Shown here one piece after another: positions 11,530 through 20,242 of a stretch of DNA of 64,000 bases (its first letter is position 1; each line of letters starts with the position of its first letter). The DNA lies in the NCBI GenBank assembly GCA_964249735.1, contig CAXUDP010000006.1, forward strand, positions 4,059 through 68,058, read 5' to 3'. The stretch comes from Lichenicola sp964249735 (GTDB lineage: Bacteria; Pseudomonadota; Alphaproteobacteria; Acetobacterales; Acetobacteraceae). Below the pieces are notes generated by a model. It ran no database searches. It was not told the DNA's origin and was given only the letters and a program-made list of their open reading frames with translations. Made by a program: the position numbers and the translations under genes.

Positions 11530-12755
11530 GCGGCGCCGGACAGGGGCCGGAGCACGGGCTGCCGGCGACGGTCGACCATCCGCAGGCCGCCGACACCTCC
11601 GTCCTCGACGATCCGGCAGCGCTGCCGGTCCCGGCGCAGGCGGGCCGGTCCCCGCGTCGCGGTGCGGCCCAGAGCCTGCTGGACCGGCTGGTCCGACAGC
11701 CGCAGCGGTTCGGCTTCGACGCCGCGGTGATGCTGCTGATGCAGGCGGCGCGGCGTCGCGATCCCGGCCGGGCGGTGCGGTTCCATGCCCCGGCCGGACT
11801 CGGATATCCCGCCGCCGACGTGCTCGCGGTGCAGCGGCGCCCGGATGGCTACCACGCCACGGTGACGCCGATCGGCCTGACCGGGCCGTCCGGGGTGCTG
11901 CCGCGCCCGTACAGCGAGATGGTGGTTGCAGAGCAGCGCCGCCGCTCGCCGGCGCTGGCGGCGTTCCTGGACGTGCTGGCGCAGCGTCCGGTGGCGCTGT
12001 TCGCCGAGGCCGCGATCAAGTATCGCCCGCATCGCGCCGCCGCCGCGGCGCTGGTCGCGCGGCAGGAGCGGGAGGAGACGCGGGCGTTCGAGCTGGGCGT
12101 CGGGCTCGGCCTCGACCCGGAGCCGGTCACGCCGCCCGACCCGCTGGGCGCGCTGCTGCTGGCGCTGGACGGGTTCGGCACCCCCAACCTGCTCGACCGG
12201 CTCGGGCTCGACCCGGCGCCGCTGCTGCACTACGCTGGCCAGTTCGCGACCCGGCCGCGCTCGGCCGACCGGCTGGCCGCGATCGTGTCGGACTGGCTGG
12301 GCCAGGCGGTCGCGGTGGAGCAGTTCGCCGGCACCTGGCTGCCGCTCCGGCCGGAAGAGCGCTCGGCGCTGCCGGTGACGCTGCCGAACGGTCAGGCGGC
12401 GCCCTCGTTCAACCAGCTCGGCGTCGATGCCGCCGCCGGGACGCGGTGCTGGGACATACAGTCGCGGATCGTGCTCCGGATCGGGCCGCTGAGCCTGCCG
12501 GAGTTCCAGTCGCTGCTGCCCTCTGGGCGCCGGCTGCAGCACATGGTGTCCCTGGTGCGCGCCTTCCTGGGGCTGGAGGTGGCGTTCGCGGTCAACCCGG
12601 TGTTGTCGCGCGACGCGGTGCCGCCGCTGGAGATGGCGGCGGTGGAGCCGCCGCGCCTGGGCTGGAACAGCTGGCTGCCGGTGTCCGCCCGCGCGGAGGA
12701 TGCAGCCGAGGCGGTGTTCGAGGCGGACCTGGTGGAGCGGGAGGTGCGGGCGTGA
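11526..12755 (+). CDS. tssG: TssG/ImpH, T6SS baseplate protein
   Basis: Partner of TssF in the baseplate, 409 residues from a GTG start at 11526. Visible motifs: SLLDRLVRQPQRFGFDAAVM (about 55-74), YHATVTPIGLTGPSGVLPRP (about 108-127), FTNPNLL-like GTPNLLDRLGLD and a C-terminal block FQSLLPSGRRLQHMVSLVRA. The frame is open far upstream into tssF, but the GTGA overlap and family N-terminus fix the start. It overlaps the following methyltransferase start by another GTGA. Confidence 0.95.
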   Translation: MSGAGQGPEHGLPATVDHPQAADTSVLDDPAALPVPAQAGRSPRRGAAQSLLDRLVRQPQRFGFDAAVMLLMQAARRRDPGRAVRFHAPAGLGYPAADVLAVQRRPDGYHATVTPIGLTGPSGVLPRPYSEMVVAEQRRRSPALAAFLDVLAQRPVALFAEAAIKYRPHRAAAAALVARQEREETRAFELGVGLGLDPEPVTPPDPLGALLLALDGFGTPNLLDRLGLDPAPLLHYAGQFATRPRSADRLAAIVSDWLGQAVAVEQFAGTWLPLRPEERSALPVTLPNGQAAPSFNQLGVDAAAGTRCWDIQSRIVLRIGPLSLPEFQSLLPSGRRLQHMVSLVRAFLGLEVAFAVNPVLSRDAVPPLEMAAVEPPRLGWNSWLPVSARAEDAAEAVFEADLVEREVRA

Positions 12756-14272
12756 GCGGCACCTGGCGCGGCTACGTCGCCGACGTGCCCTACACCGCCA
12801 ACTACCATCCGCAGCAGGCGCCGGCGAACCTGGAGCTGGCCTGCCTGCTGAACCGGACCGTCGGGCCGCTGGCGGGGAACGGCGACCGCCTCACCTATGT
12901 CGAGCTGGGCTGCGGCCGCGGCCGCACCGCGCTGTGCCTGGCCGCCAGCAACCCCGGCTGGACCGTGATCGGCCTCGACGTGATGCCGGCGCACGTAGCG
13001 GAAGCACGCGCGCTGGCCGTGGAGGCCGGGATCGACAACGTGTCGTTCGTCGAGGCGGACCTGGCAGGGTTCGACCCGTCGGCGCTGCCGGAGATCGACG
13101 TGGCGAGCGCGCACGGGGTGTGGAGCTGGGTCGACGATGCGGTGCGGGCCGGCATCGTGCGCCTGCTGGCCTCGCGGCTGCGTCCCGGCGGCGTGCTGCA
13201 CCTGAGCTACAACGCCCTGCCGGGCTGGCAGGGGGCGATCGGGCTGCAGCGCCTGCTGATGGAGGCCGGCGACCGCATCGGTGGCCGCACCGACCGCCGC
13301 GCGGCGGGCGCCCTGGAGCTGGCGCAGGCGCTGCGTGCGGCGGGTGCCGTGCACCTCGCGGCCGGGCAGCCGTCGGAGCTGATCGACCGCGCCCGCGACG
13401 CGCAGGCCGCCTATCTCAGCCACGAGTTCATGAACCGGCATTGGCGCCCGTGCTTCGGCGCCGACGTGCTCGACGCGCTCGCCCCGGCGCGGCTCGATTT
13501 CGTCGGCTCGGCCGAGCTGCTGGAGAACTTCCCGTCGCTGATGCTGACGCCCGAGCAGCGCGCGGTGTGCGACCGCATCGACGAGCCACGCCTGGCCGAG
13601 CTGGCACGCGACCTGTGCCTGGACCGGACGCTGCGCAGCGACGTGTTCGTCCGCGGCGCCCGCACGATCGGCCGGGAGGAGCAGGAGCAGCGCCTGCGCG
13701 CGCTCACCCTGTGCCTGCTCCGCGCGCCGGAGGAGGTGGTGTACTCGCTGAAGATGCCGGGCGGCACCGCCACGCTGGGGACGGAGTTCTTCCGTCCGGC
13801 GGTGGAACGGCTGGCGCAGGGGCCATGCGGGGTCGCGGCGCTGCTCGACGCGGCGGGCGGCCAGCGCGGCAGCGCGCTCGACCTGGTCGGGCTGCTGGTC
13901 GGGTCCGGGCAGGCGGCCGTGGTCGCGCGTCCGGGGCAGGCGGGCGCGGGGGAGGCGGCCTCGCGGCTGAACCGGCTGCTGGGCGCGCGCATCCTGCGCG
14001 GCGAGGCGGTGCAGCTCCTCGGCCTCGCCAGCATCCGGCTCGGCACCGGGCTGCCGTCGAGCGCGGACGAGGCGGTGGTGGCCGCCGCCCTCGCGGTGCC
14101 CGGCGACGGCGCGGGCGGAGTGGGCGAGGCCGATCGCCTGCTCCGCGACGCTTTTGCGCCGTCGCCGGACCCGGCGCGGCAGGCGTTCGGGCAGGGTGCC
14201 GCGGCGCTGCGGACGCGCCGGCTGGCGGTGTGGCAGGGTGCCGGGCTGGTCGAAGCCGATCCGGCCGCATAG
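12752..14272 (+). CDS. Class I SAM methyltransferase inside the T6SS operon (PKMT-like)
   Basis: A 506-residue methyltransferase, GTG start overlapping tssG. The SAM site motif ELGCGRGRT (51-59) and post-I motif VIGLDVMPAHV (about 70-80) show a Rossmann methyltransferase. Upstream sits VPYTANYHPQQAPANLELAC (about 10-29), and about 280 residues follow the core, with the helix-rich regulatory-type arrangement (EFMNRHWRPCFGADVLDALA, AELARDLCLDRTLRSDVFVR) seen in the methyltransferase-regulatory-domain family that includes the rickettsial protein lysine methyltransferases. That relationship is from recall, not a search. No T6SS core function is known for such an enzyme. Being translationally coupled to tssG, it may modify a T6SS or envelope protein; the target is unknown. 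The C-terminus is Ala-rich and poorly defined. Confidence 0.85.
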   Translation: MSGTWRGYVADVPYTANYHPQQAPANLELACLLNRTVGPLAGNGDRLTYVELGCGRGRTALCLAASNPGWTVIGLDVMPAHVAEARALAVEAGIDNVSFVEADLAGFDPSALPEIDVASAHGVWSWVDDAVRAGIVRLLASRLRPGGVLHLSYNALPGWQGAIGLQRLLMEAGDRIGGRTDRRAAGALELAQALRAAGAVHLAAGQPSELIDRARDAQAAYLSHEFMNRHWRPCFGADVLDALAPARLDFVGSAELLENFPSLMLTPEQRAVCDRIDEPRLAELARDLCLDRTLRSDVFVRGARTIGREEQEQRLRALTLCLLRAPEEVVYSLKMPGGTATLGTEFFRPAVERLAQGPCGVAALLDAAGGQRGSALDLVGLLVGSGQAAVVARPGQAGAGEAASRLNRLLGARILRGEAVQLLGLASIRLGTGLPSSADEAVVAAALAVPGDGAGGVGEADRLLRDAFAPSPDPARQAFGQGAAALRTRRLAVWQGAGLVEADPAA

Positions 14273-14362
14273 GATTTGGATCCGGTATCGCACCGGCTTT
14301 CCGCCCGGGTCCGGCTCGGCTACACCGTTCCGGCAGCACCTATACGCGGATCACCCAACACG

Positions 14363-15664
14363 ATGAGCAGGCAGCACAGGCCCATAGCGGCTCGGATCTC
14401 CCGGCACGTCGCCGCCGGGCTGGCCGGACTTGCCCTGGCTGTCCCTGCCGCCGCCGCGCGTGCCGACGATGCCGGACCGGCCGCGGCGGTGCTGCTGATC
14501 GGCAACTCCGACTATGCCGCCCTGCCGAAGCTGCCGGGCTGCGTGCCGGCGATGCGCAGCCTCGCCGACCGGCTGCGCGCCAAGGGCGGCGACGTTGCCG
14601 AGCAGTTCGATGTCGCCGGTCCGTCGCTGCAGGCGGCGATCGGCAGCTTCGCGGTCCATCTTCCCGCCGGACGGAAGGCGGCGATCGTGTATTGCGGCTA
14701 CGTGGCGGCCGACGCCGACAAGCTGTTCCTTCTGCCGGTGGGAGCGACCACGGCGCAGCCGGCCGACCTGCCGCGACAGGCGATCATCGCCCGCACCCTG
14801 TCGCGCGTGCTGTCCGGCCACGACTCCATCCTGGTCGCGGAGATGCATCCGACGCCCGGGGCGCCGAGCTTGTCCAACGCCGTGCAGGGCCTGCGCGAGG
14901 CGTCTGCCATGAGCACCTACCTCGACCTGCGCACGGTGGACGGCACCGCCACCCCCGAGATCGACGCCTTTGCCCGGACGGTGGACCGTTCGGCCGGCTG
15001 GCCGTACCAGGCCGCATCCGGCACCGGACAGCCGCAGGGGGTCGCCACGGCAGGTGGCCCGGCTGCGCCCACCACGCCGCCGCCCTCCCCCTCGACGGAG
15101 CCGTCATCCGCACCGTCCGCGCCGGCGCCGCCGGAGGCTGCCGGACCGACGACGCCCGCCCCGGCGAACGCCGTTCCGGCCGCGCCCGCCCGTCCCGACC
15201 CCGCTGCCGGGGAGCCTGGGCGCGGGAAGGCCGGCCCGAAGACGCCTGCTCCTGAAAAGCCTGTGCCTGGGAAGCCCGCTCCGACCAGGCCCGCGGCGGA
15301 CGGGACAGCCCCAGGCCAGCCGGCCGCGGTTGCCTCCGCCGGCGCGTCGGGGGATGGGGCGGCGTCGGCCAGGGGGTCGTCCAGCCCCGCCGCGCCGGAC
15401 GCGGACAAGGCCGCCGCTCCGAAGCCGGCGGCGCCGAAGCCGCCGCGCGTCAAGGCCGGCACGCCGGGTGGCTCCCCCAGCATCCGCCGCCTGCAGGTTT
15501 CCCTGCTGGCGCTCGGCTACTACAACCACCAGATCGACGGCCTGGCGAGCCCGGCGACGCAGCAAGCGGTCCGGGCCTACCAAAGGTCGCTCAAGCATCC
15601 GGAGACAGGGTTCCTGACCTACGCGGAAAGCTCGGAACTGGGAAAGGTCGGCGCCCGCAGATGA
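14363..15664 (+). CDS. Secreted pseudo-caspase with C-terminal peptidoglycan-binding domain
   Basis: 433 residues with a Sec signal peptide (hydrophobic core about 16-31, likely cut after AARA, 35). Residues about 40-180 resemble a caspase/C14 fold: AVLLIGNSDYAALPKLPGC near the start, then KAAIVYCGYVAADADKLFLL. At the usual GHG the sequence reads GYV, with Tyr113 where catalytic His is expected. The expected Cys strand reads ILVAEMHPTPG (156-166) without Cys. So the domain is probably catalytically dead. A long Pro/Ala linker (about 215-370) leads to a PG_binding_1-type repeat (IRRLQVSLLALGYYNHQIDG). It probably acts in the periplasm, anchored to the cell wall. Its ATGA stop/start overlap couples it to the next gene. 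Start chosen at the ATG before the signal peptide; the frame is open to 14276. Confidence 0.8.
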   Translation: MSRQHRPIAARISRHVAAGLAGLALAVPAAAARADDAGPAAAVLLIGNSDYAALPKLPGCVPAMRSLADRLRAKGGDVAEQFDVAGPSLQAAIGSFAVHLPAGRKAAIVYCGYVAADADKLFLLPVGATTAQPADLPRQAIIARTLSRVLSGHDSILVAEMHPTPGAPSLSNAVQGLREASAMSTYLDLRTVDGTATPEIDAFARTVDRSAGWPYQAASGTGQPQGVATAGGPAAPTTPPPSPSTEPSSAPSAPAPPEAAGPTTPAPANAVPAAPARPDPAAGEPGRGKAGPKTPAPEKPVPGKPAPTRPAADGTAPGQPAAVASAGASGDGAASARGSSSPAAPDADKAAAPKPAAPKPPRVKAGTPGGSPSIRRLQVSLLALGYYNHQIDGLASPATQQAVRAYQRSLKHPETGFLTYAESSELGKVGARR

Positions 15665-16533
15665 GCCTCCGGCTGAAGTTCAACCTCCTGATGCTGGCGA
15701 CCTTCGCGGTCGGCCTGCTGCTGGCGGCCTTGTTCGTGCACCGCATTAGCGTGGCCACCGCCACGCGGGCGCAGCTCGACCAGGCGGCGGTGATGATGGG
15801 CGAGGCCGACGCCACCATCGCCTACACCAGCGACGAGGTGGCGCCGCTGCTGGCCGAGCAGAGCAAGGTGCAGTTCCTGCCGCAGTCGATCCCGTTCTTC
15901 GCCGCGTCGCAGAGCTTCCGCCTGCTGACCAGCCGGTTCCCCGAATACCGGTTCCACCAGCCGGCCACCAACCCGACCAACCCGGCCGACCGTCCGGCGG
16001 CATGGGAGGCGGCGATCATCGGGCACTTCCATGACCAGCCCGGTCTGGCGAGGCTGGTCAGCGAGCGCGACACGCCGGCCGGACGGGTGCTGTCGTACTC
16101 CGTGCCGATCCGGGTGGACGATGCCGGCTGCCTGTCCTGCCATTCCACGCCGCAGGCGGCGCCGCCCACCATGCTGGATGCATACGGCTCGAAGAACGGC
16201 TTCGGCTGGCACCTGCACGACATCGTCGGCGCCAGCATCGTGTCGGTGCCGGAAGCGGCGGCGCTGCGGCGGGCCGGCCATCTCACCGCGGTCACGCTCG
16301 GCTGGCTGACGGTGGCGTTCGCGCTGATGCTGGCCCTGGTCAACCTGCTGCTGCACGTCGTGATCATCCGGCCGGTGCGCGAGATCACGGGCATCGCCGA
16401 CAAGGTGAGCCTGGGCGACTTCGCGGTGCCGGAGTTCGCGGTGACGGGCCGCGACGAGATCGGCTCGCTCGCCCGCTCGTTCAACCGGATGCGCCGCTCG
16501 CTGGAGAACGCGATGAAGATGCTGGACGAGTAG
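15661..16533 (+). CDS. Membrane haem-c sensor-like protein (Tll0287/DUF3365-type domain plus HAMP)
   Basis: 290 residues. TM1 (about 7-27) is followed by a periplasmic domain of about 175 residues resembling Tll0287-type haem proteins, with FRLLTSRFPEYRFHQPATNP and YSVPIRVDDAGCLSCHSTPQ. The latter holds a CxxCH haem-c motif (C157, C160, H161). TM2 (about 205-232) and a HAMP domain (VRPVREI to RSFNRMRRSLENAMKMLDE) follow, after which the protein stops. There is no output kinase or methyl-accepting domain, so signal output would go to a partner. It overlaps the pseudo-caspase gene by four bases and ends 7 bases before the kinase gene. I infer a redox or ligand sensor feeding the kinase. Confidence 0.85.
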   Translation: MSLRLKFNLLMLATFAVGLLLAALFVHRISVATATRAQLDQAAVMMGEADATIAYTSDEVAPLLAEQSKVQFLPQSIPFFAASQSFRLLTSRFPEYRFHQPATNPTNPADRPAAWEAAIIGHFHDQPGLARLVSERDTPAGRVLSYSVPIRVDDAGCLSCHSTPQAAPPTMLDAYGSKNGFGWHLHDIVGASIVSVPEAAALRRAGHLTAVTLGWLTVAFALMLALVNLLLHVVIIRPVREITGIADKVSLGDFAVPEFAVTGRDEIGSLARSFNRMRRSLENAMKMLDE

Positions 16534-16540
16534 CAGCCGG

Positions 16541-18238
16541 ATGCAGCTTCCGGAGCTGATCGGACGGTTCAGGATCCAGTCGCTGCTGGGACGCGGCGCG
16601 ATGGGAGTCGTGTATCGCGGCCACGACCCGGAGATCGACCGCCCGGTGGCGATCAAGCTGGTGCGCGCCGACCTGCTCGAGGGCGAGGAACGCGACAGCT
16701 ACCTGGAACGGTTCCGCAACGAGGCCAAGATCGCCGGCCGCTGCATCCACGCCAACATCGTCAGCATCTACGACTTCGCCCTGGTGGACGGAAATCCGTA
16801 CCTGGTGATGGAGTACGTTGACGGCGTCGGGCTGCACCAGGCGGTGCCGCGCGGCACGCGGATGGAGATGTCGGAGGCGGTGCACATCGCGCTGCAGGTG
16901 CTGGACGCGCTCGACTACGCGCACCGCTTCGGCATCGTGCATCGCGACATCAAGCCGGCCAACATCCTGCTGACACGCCAGGCGCGGCTGAAGGTGACCG
17001 ATTTCGGCATCTCGCGCTTCGCCAGCACCGAGCTCACCACCACGCCGCTGATGATCGGCACGCCGAGCTACATGTCGCCCGAGCAGTGCGCCGGCGAGCT
17101 GGTGGACCAGCGCAGCGACCTGTTCTCGCTGGGCTGCATCCTCTACGAGCTGCTCGCCGGCGAGCGGCCGTTCGCCGGCATCAGCTACACCGACACCATC
17201 TTCAAGCTGGTCAACCAGCCGCACACCCCGTTGTCCGTGCTGCGTCCCGACCTGCCCGAGACGCTGGGTGCGGTGATCGACAAGGCGCTGGCGAAGCGGT
17301 CGGCGGATCGGTTCGACGACGCCGCCGGCTTCGCCTACGCGCTCCGCGGCGTCGCGCCGCCGGGGGATGCGATGCCGGCGGCGATCTCCGGCAGCCTCCC
17401 GACCGTGTTCCCGGCCGCAAACGCGGCCGCGGCGCCCGCCGCCGCGCCGGACAACGGCCTCCACCACCCGGGCAATTCTCCGGCCGAGCCCTTGGTCGGG
17501 ACCGGGAGCGACGACCCGGACGCCGACACGATGCGGCTGCCGCTGCCGCTGCCGGAGGTGCGCGCCGCGTCGGACCGGCTGGAGCTCGACGACCGGCTGG
17601 TCGAGACCATCAGCCGACGGCTGGCGATTCAGGTCGGGTCGGTGGCGCCGGCACTTCTGCGCCAGGCGCTGCGCGACGCGCAGACGCCGGCGATGCTGTG
17701 CGCGCTGTTGTCGAAGGGTATCGACGACCCGGCGCAGCGCGACCGGTTCGTGCACGAAACCCAGGCGCTGCTGGCCACCCCGCCCGCCCTGCCTGCGTCG
17801 GCGCCGTCCGCCGCGAACGAGCCCGCGCCGGAACCCGGCCCCGCCCTGCCGGAGCCGGCGCCGGCGGCGTCGGACGGTTTCGACCCGACCGAGCTTTCGC
17901 GCACCCCGATCCAGCCGAGCGAGCCGCCGGTGTCCGGCGGCGAGGCCGTCCCGGCCGCAGCTCCCGCTTCCCCGCCGCCGGTGGCGCCGATCCCGGTCAT
18001 CCCGCAGACGCCGCCCTCGCCGCCGGTGCTGACCGATGCGGAGATCGCGCGGACGCAGCAGGCGCTGGCGGCGGTGATCGGGCCGATCGCCCGCAGCGTG
18101 GTGCGACGCGCGGTGGTGCGGGCGCGCGACCGGCAGGCGCTGCAGATCCTGTGCGAGGCGTCGGTGTCGCGCGACGAGGAGCGGGAACGGTTCCGCGCCC
18201 TGCTCCGGGCGGCGGAAGCCACGCCGCGCGGGCGCTGA
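16541..18238 (+). CDS. Hanks-type Ser/Thr protein kinase of the T6SS locus (PpkA-like)
   Basis: 565 residues. The kinase domain (about 7-275) is complete: G-loop LLGRGAMGVVYRG, Lys39 in VAIKLV, HRD at 134-136 in VHRDIKPAN, DFG at 154-156 and an APE-equivalent MSPEQ. It probably phosphorylates T6SS targets read by the FHA protein and reversed by the phosphatase at 28971-29687. No membrane helix or vWA domain is visible, unlike Pseudomonas PpkA. The C-terminal 290 residues are Pro/Ala linker separating two related modules of about 60 residues: LDDRLVETISRRLAIQVGSV (about 348 on) and LTDAEIARTQQALAAVIGPI (about 497 on), similar to a DUF8082-type repeat as I recall it. These may be docking or dimerisation modules. 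Confidence 0.92.
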   Translation: MQLPELIGRFRIQSLLGRGAMGVVYRGHDPEIDRPVAIKLVRADLLEGEERDSYLERFRNEAKIAGRCIHANIVSIYDFALVDGNPYLVMEYVDGVGLHQAVPRGTRMEMSEAVHIALQVLDALDYAHRFGIVHRDIKPANILLTRQARLKVTDFGISRFASTELTTTPLMIGTPSYMSPEQCAGELVDQRSDLFSLGCILYELLAGERPFAGISYTDTIFKLVNQPHTPLSVLRPDLPETLGAVIDKALAKRSADRFDDAAGFAYALRGVAPPGDAMPAAISGSLPTVFPAANAAAAPAAAPDNGLHHPGNSPAEPLVGTGSDDPDADTMRLPLPLPEVRAASDRLELDDRLVETISRRLAIQVGSVAPALLRQALRDAQTPAMLCALLSKGIDDPAQRDRFVHETQALLATPPALPASAPSAANEPAPEPGPALPEPAPAASDGFDPTELSRTPIQPSEPPVSGGEAVPAAAPASPPPVAPIPVIPQTPPSPPVLTDAEIARTQQALAAVIGPIARSVVRRAVVRARDRQALQILCEASVSRDEERERFRALLRAAEATPRGR

Positions 18239-18327
18239 CCCGCCGGCCGGCTGGCAAGACGACGCGCCGGATGGCATGGTCGCCACCCGGAACGACCCGG
18301 ACGTAGGCCGAGGGACCACCAGCAACG

Positions 18328-20229
18328 ATGTCAGGCGGACAGCTCCAGGCCCTGCTGCTGCTCACCTCGCCGCTCGGCGACGACACCCTGCCGATCAACG
18401 ACGGCAGCACGCTGCACTGCGTCGGGCTGCACGGCACCGAGAGCATCAGCCAGCCGTTCGAGATGGTGATGACGGTGGTCTCGACCGAGCGCAGCATCGA
18501 CCCGAACCAGCTGGTGTATCAGCCGGTCGGCCTGACCATACGCAAGCAGCCGCACGCCGACCGGTTCGTCAACGGCGTGGTGCGCGGCATGAGCGCGGTC
18601 GGCCAGGCGCAGCGCTCGCGCTGGATGTACCGGCTCGACGTGGTGCCGCGCCTCTGGTTCCTGGGCCAGACCGAAGATTGCCGCATCTTCCAGAACCGGA
18701 CGGCGCAGGAGATCCTGCAGACCATCTTCGGCGAGCATGCGGTGCAGCCGGTGGAGTTCCGGATCTACGGCGACAAGCCGGTGCGGGAATACACCACCCA
18801 GTACAACGAGACCGACCTCGACTTCGTGCACCGGCTGCTGCAGGAGACCGGCTGGTTCTACTTCTTCGAGCACACCAAGGGCGCGCACACCCTGGTCGTC
18901 ACCGACCGCAACCAATCGTTCAAGCCGGTTGCCGATCCGCAGCACTGGGTGATCCACGAGGGCAACAACGTCGACGTGTTCGACCAGTGGAGCGAGCAGC
19001 AGTCGACCGCGCACGGCTCGGTGAAGCTGCAGGACTACGACCCCACCCGCCCGTCCGCGCCGGTGCTGGGCCAGCAGAACACCACCTTGTCCACGCCGGG
19101 GGCGTCCACGCGCGACGTGTTCAACTGGCCGGCGCTCACCACGGAGAACGGGATCGCCAGCAACCGCGCCCGGTTCCGCATCGAATCCGCCGAAGCCCTG
19201 TCGGGGCTGCGACACGGCCACGGCTACGACCAGGAGTTCTGCCCGGGATACCGCTTCACCCTGGCCAAGGACCCGTTCACCGAGGCTGAGGGGATCGACT
19301 ACGCCCTGCAGTCGGTCAGCCATCAGGCCACCGATCACACCTGGATCGGCGGCGCCGAGCGGCCGTCCTACGAGAACGGCTTCACCTGCTTCCTGCAGAA
19401 GACCACCTGGCGCGAGCCCGCGCGCAACACGCGGCCGCCGATGACCGGGATCTTCTCCGCGATCGTGATCGGCAACGAGGGCGAGGAGATCCACGCCGAC
19501 AGCCTGGCGCGGATCAAGGTGCGGCTGCTGTTCGACCGGCGCAAGGAGACGGTGGCCAGCATGGCGACCTGGGTGCGGGTGATGCAGCCCTGGTCGGGCA
19601 ACACCTGGGGCTGGCAGCATCTGCCGCGCGTCGGCTCGGAGGTGGCGGTCGCGTTCATGGACGGCGACCCCGACAGCCCGGTGGTGGTCGGCTCGTTCTA
19701 CAACCAGTCGCAGCGGCCGGTGTTCGCGATCCCCGACGAGCAGACCAAGCACGGCTTCCGCAGCCGCTCCACCCTGCACGGCGGCACGCAGGACTATTCG
19801 GAATGGTCGTTCGACGACAGGAAGGGGCAGGAACTCGTGTTCCTGCACGCGCAGAAGGACTACACCACCGAGGTCGAGAACGACCAGAAGCTGACCGTCG
19901 ACCGCGACCGCACCGTGGTGGTCAAGCGCGACGAGACCGTCACGGTGACGCGCAACCATTCCCTCACGAGCGAGACCGCTGCCGTCACCGTCACGGCCGC
20001 CACCTCCATCACCCTGCGTGTCGGCACGAGCGTTCTCAGCATCACCCCGGCCGGGATCAGCATGACCGGCGTCACGATCAACATGGCGGCCGAGGCCGCG
20101 CTGTCGGCCGCCGCCGCGGTGGTCGACATCGACTCCGAAGGCCTGATCACGCTGAACGCCGCCGGAAGCATCATGCTCGACGCGCCGGCGATCCTGTCCA
20201 CAACCCCCGTCATCCCCGTGGACGCATGA
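18328..20229 (+). CDS. vgrG: VgrG/TssI, T6SS spike protein
   Basis: Trimeric spike that caps the Hcp tube, 633 residues. The gp27-like region contains EYTTQYNETDLDFVHRLLQE and GWFYFFEH (about 155-183). The gp5-like OB region contains LARIKVRLLFDRR, ATWVRVMQPWSG and HLPRVGSEVAVAFMDGDPDS (about 395-450). The C-terminal beta-helix needle (about 510-610) shows VEVEND-type repeats (EVENDQKLTVDRDRTVVVKR). It stops soon after the needle, so there is no fused effector domain; any cargo would be non-covalent. No PAAR gene follows. Confidence 0.96.
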   Translation: MSGGQLQALLLLTSPLGDDTLPINDGSTLHCVGLHGTESISQPFEMVMTVVSTERSIDPNQLVYQPVGLTIRKQPHADRFVNGVVRGMSAVGQAQRSRWMYRLDVVPRLWFLGQTEDCRIFQNRTAQEILQTIFGEHAVQPVEFRIYGDKPVREYTTQYNETDLDFVHRLLQETGWFYFFEHTKGAHTLVVTDRNQSFKPVADPQHWVIHEGNNVDVFDQWSEQQSTAHGSVKLQDYDPTRPSAPVLGQQNTTLSTPGASTRDVFNWPALTTENGIASNRARFRIESAEALSGLRHGHGYDQEFCPGYRFTLAKDPFTEAEGIDYALQSVSHQATDHTWIGGAERPSYENGFTCFLQKTTWREPARNTRPPMTGIFSAIVIGNEGEEIHADSLARIKVRLLFDRRKETVASMATWVRVMQPWSGNTWGWQHLPRVGSEVAVAFMDGDPDSPVVVGSFYNQSQRPVFAIPDEQTKHGFRSRSTLHGGTQDYSEWSFDDRKGQELVFLHAQKDYTTEVENDQKLTVDRDRTVVVKRDETVTVTRNHSLTSETAAVTVTAATSITLRVGTSVLSITPAGISMTGVTINMAAEAALSAAAAVVDIDSEGLITLNAAGSIMLDAPAILSTTPVIPVDA

Positions 20230-20242
20230 TCCGGTGTTCCCG

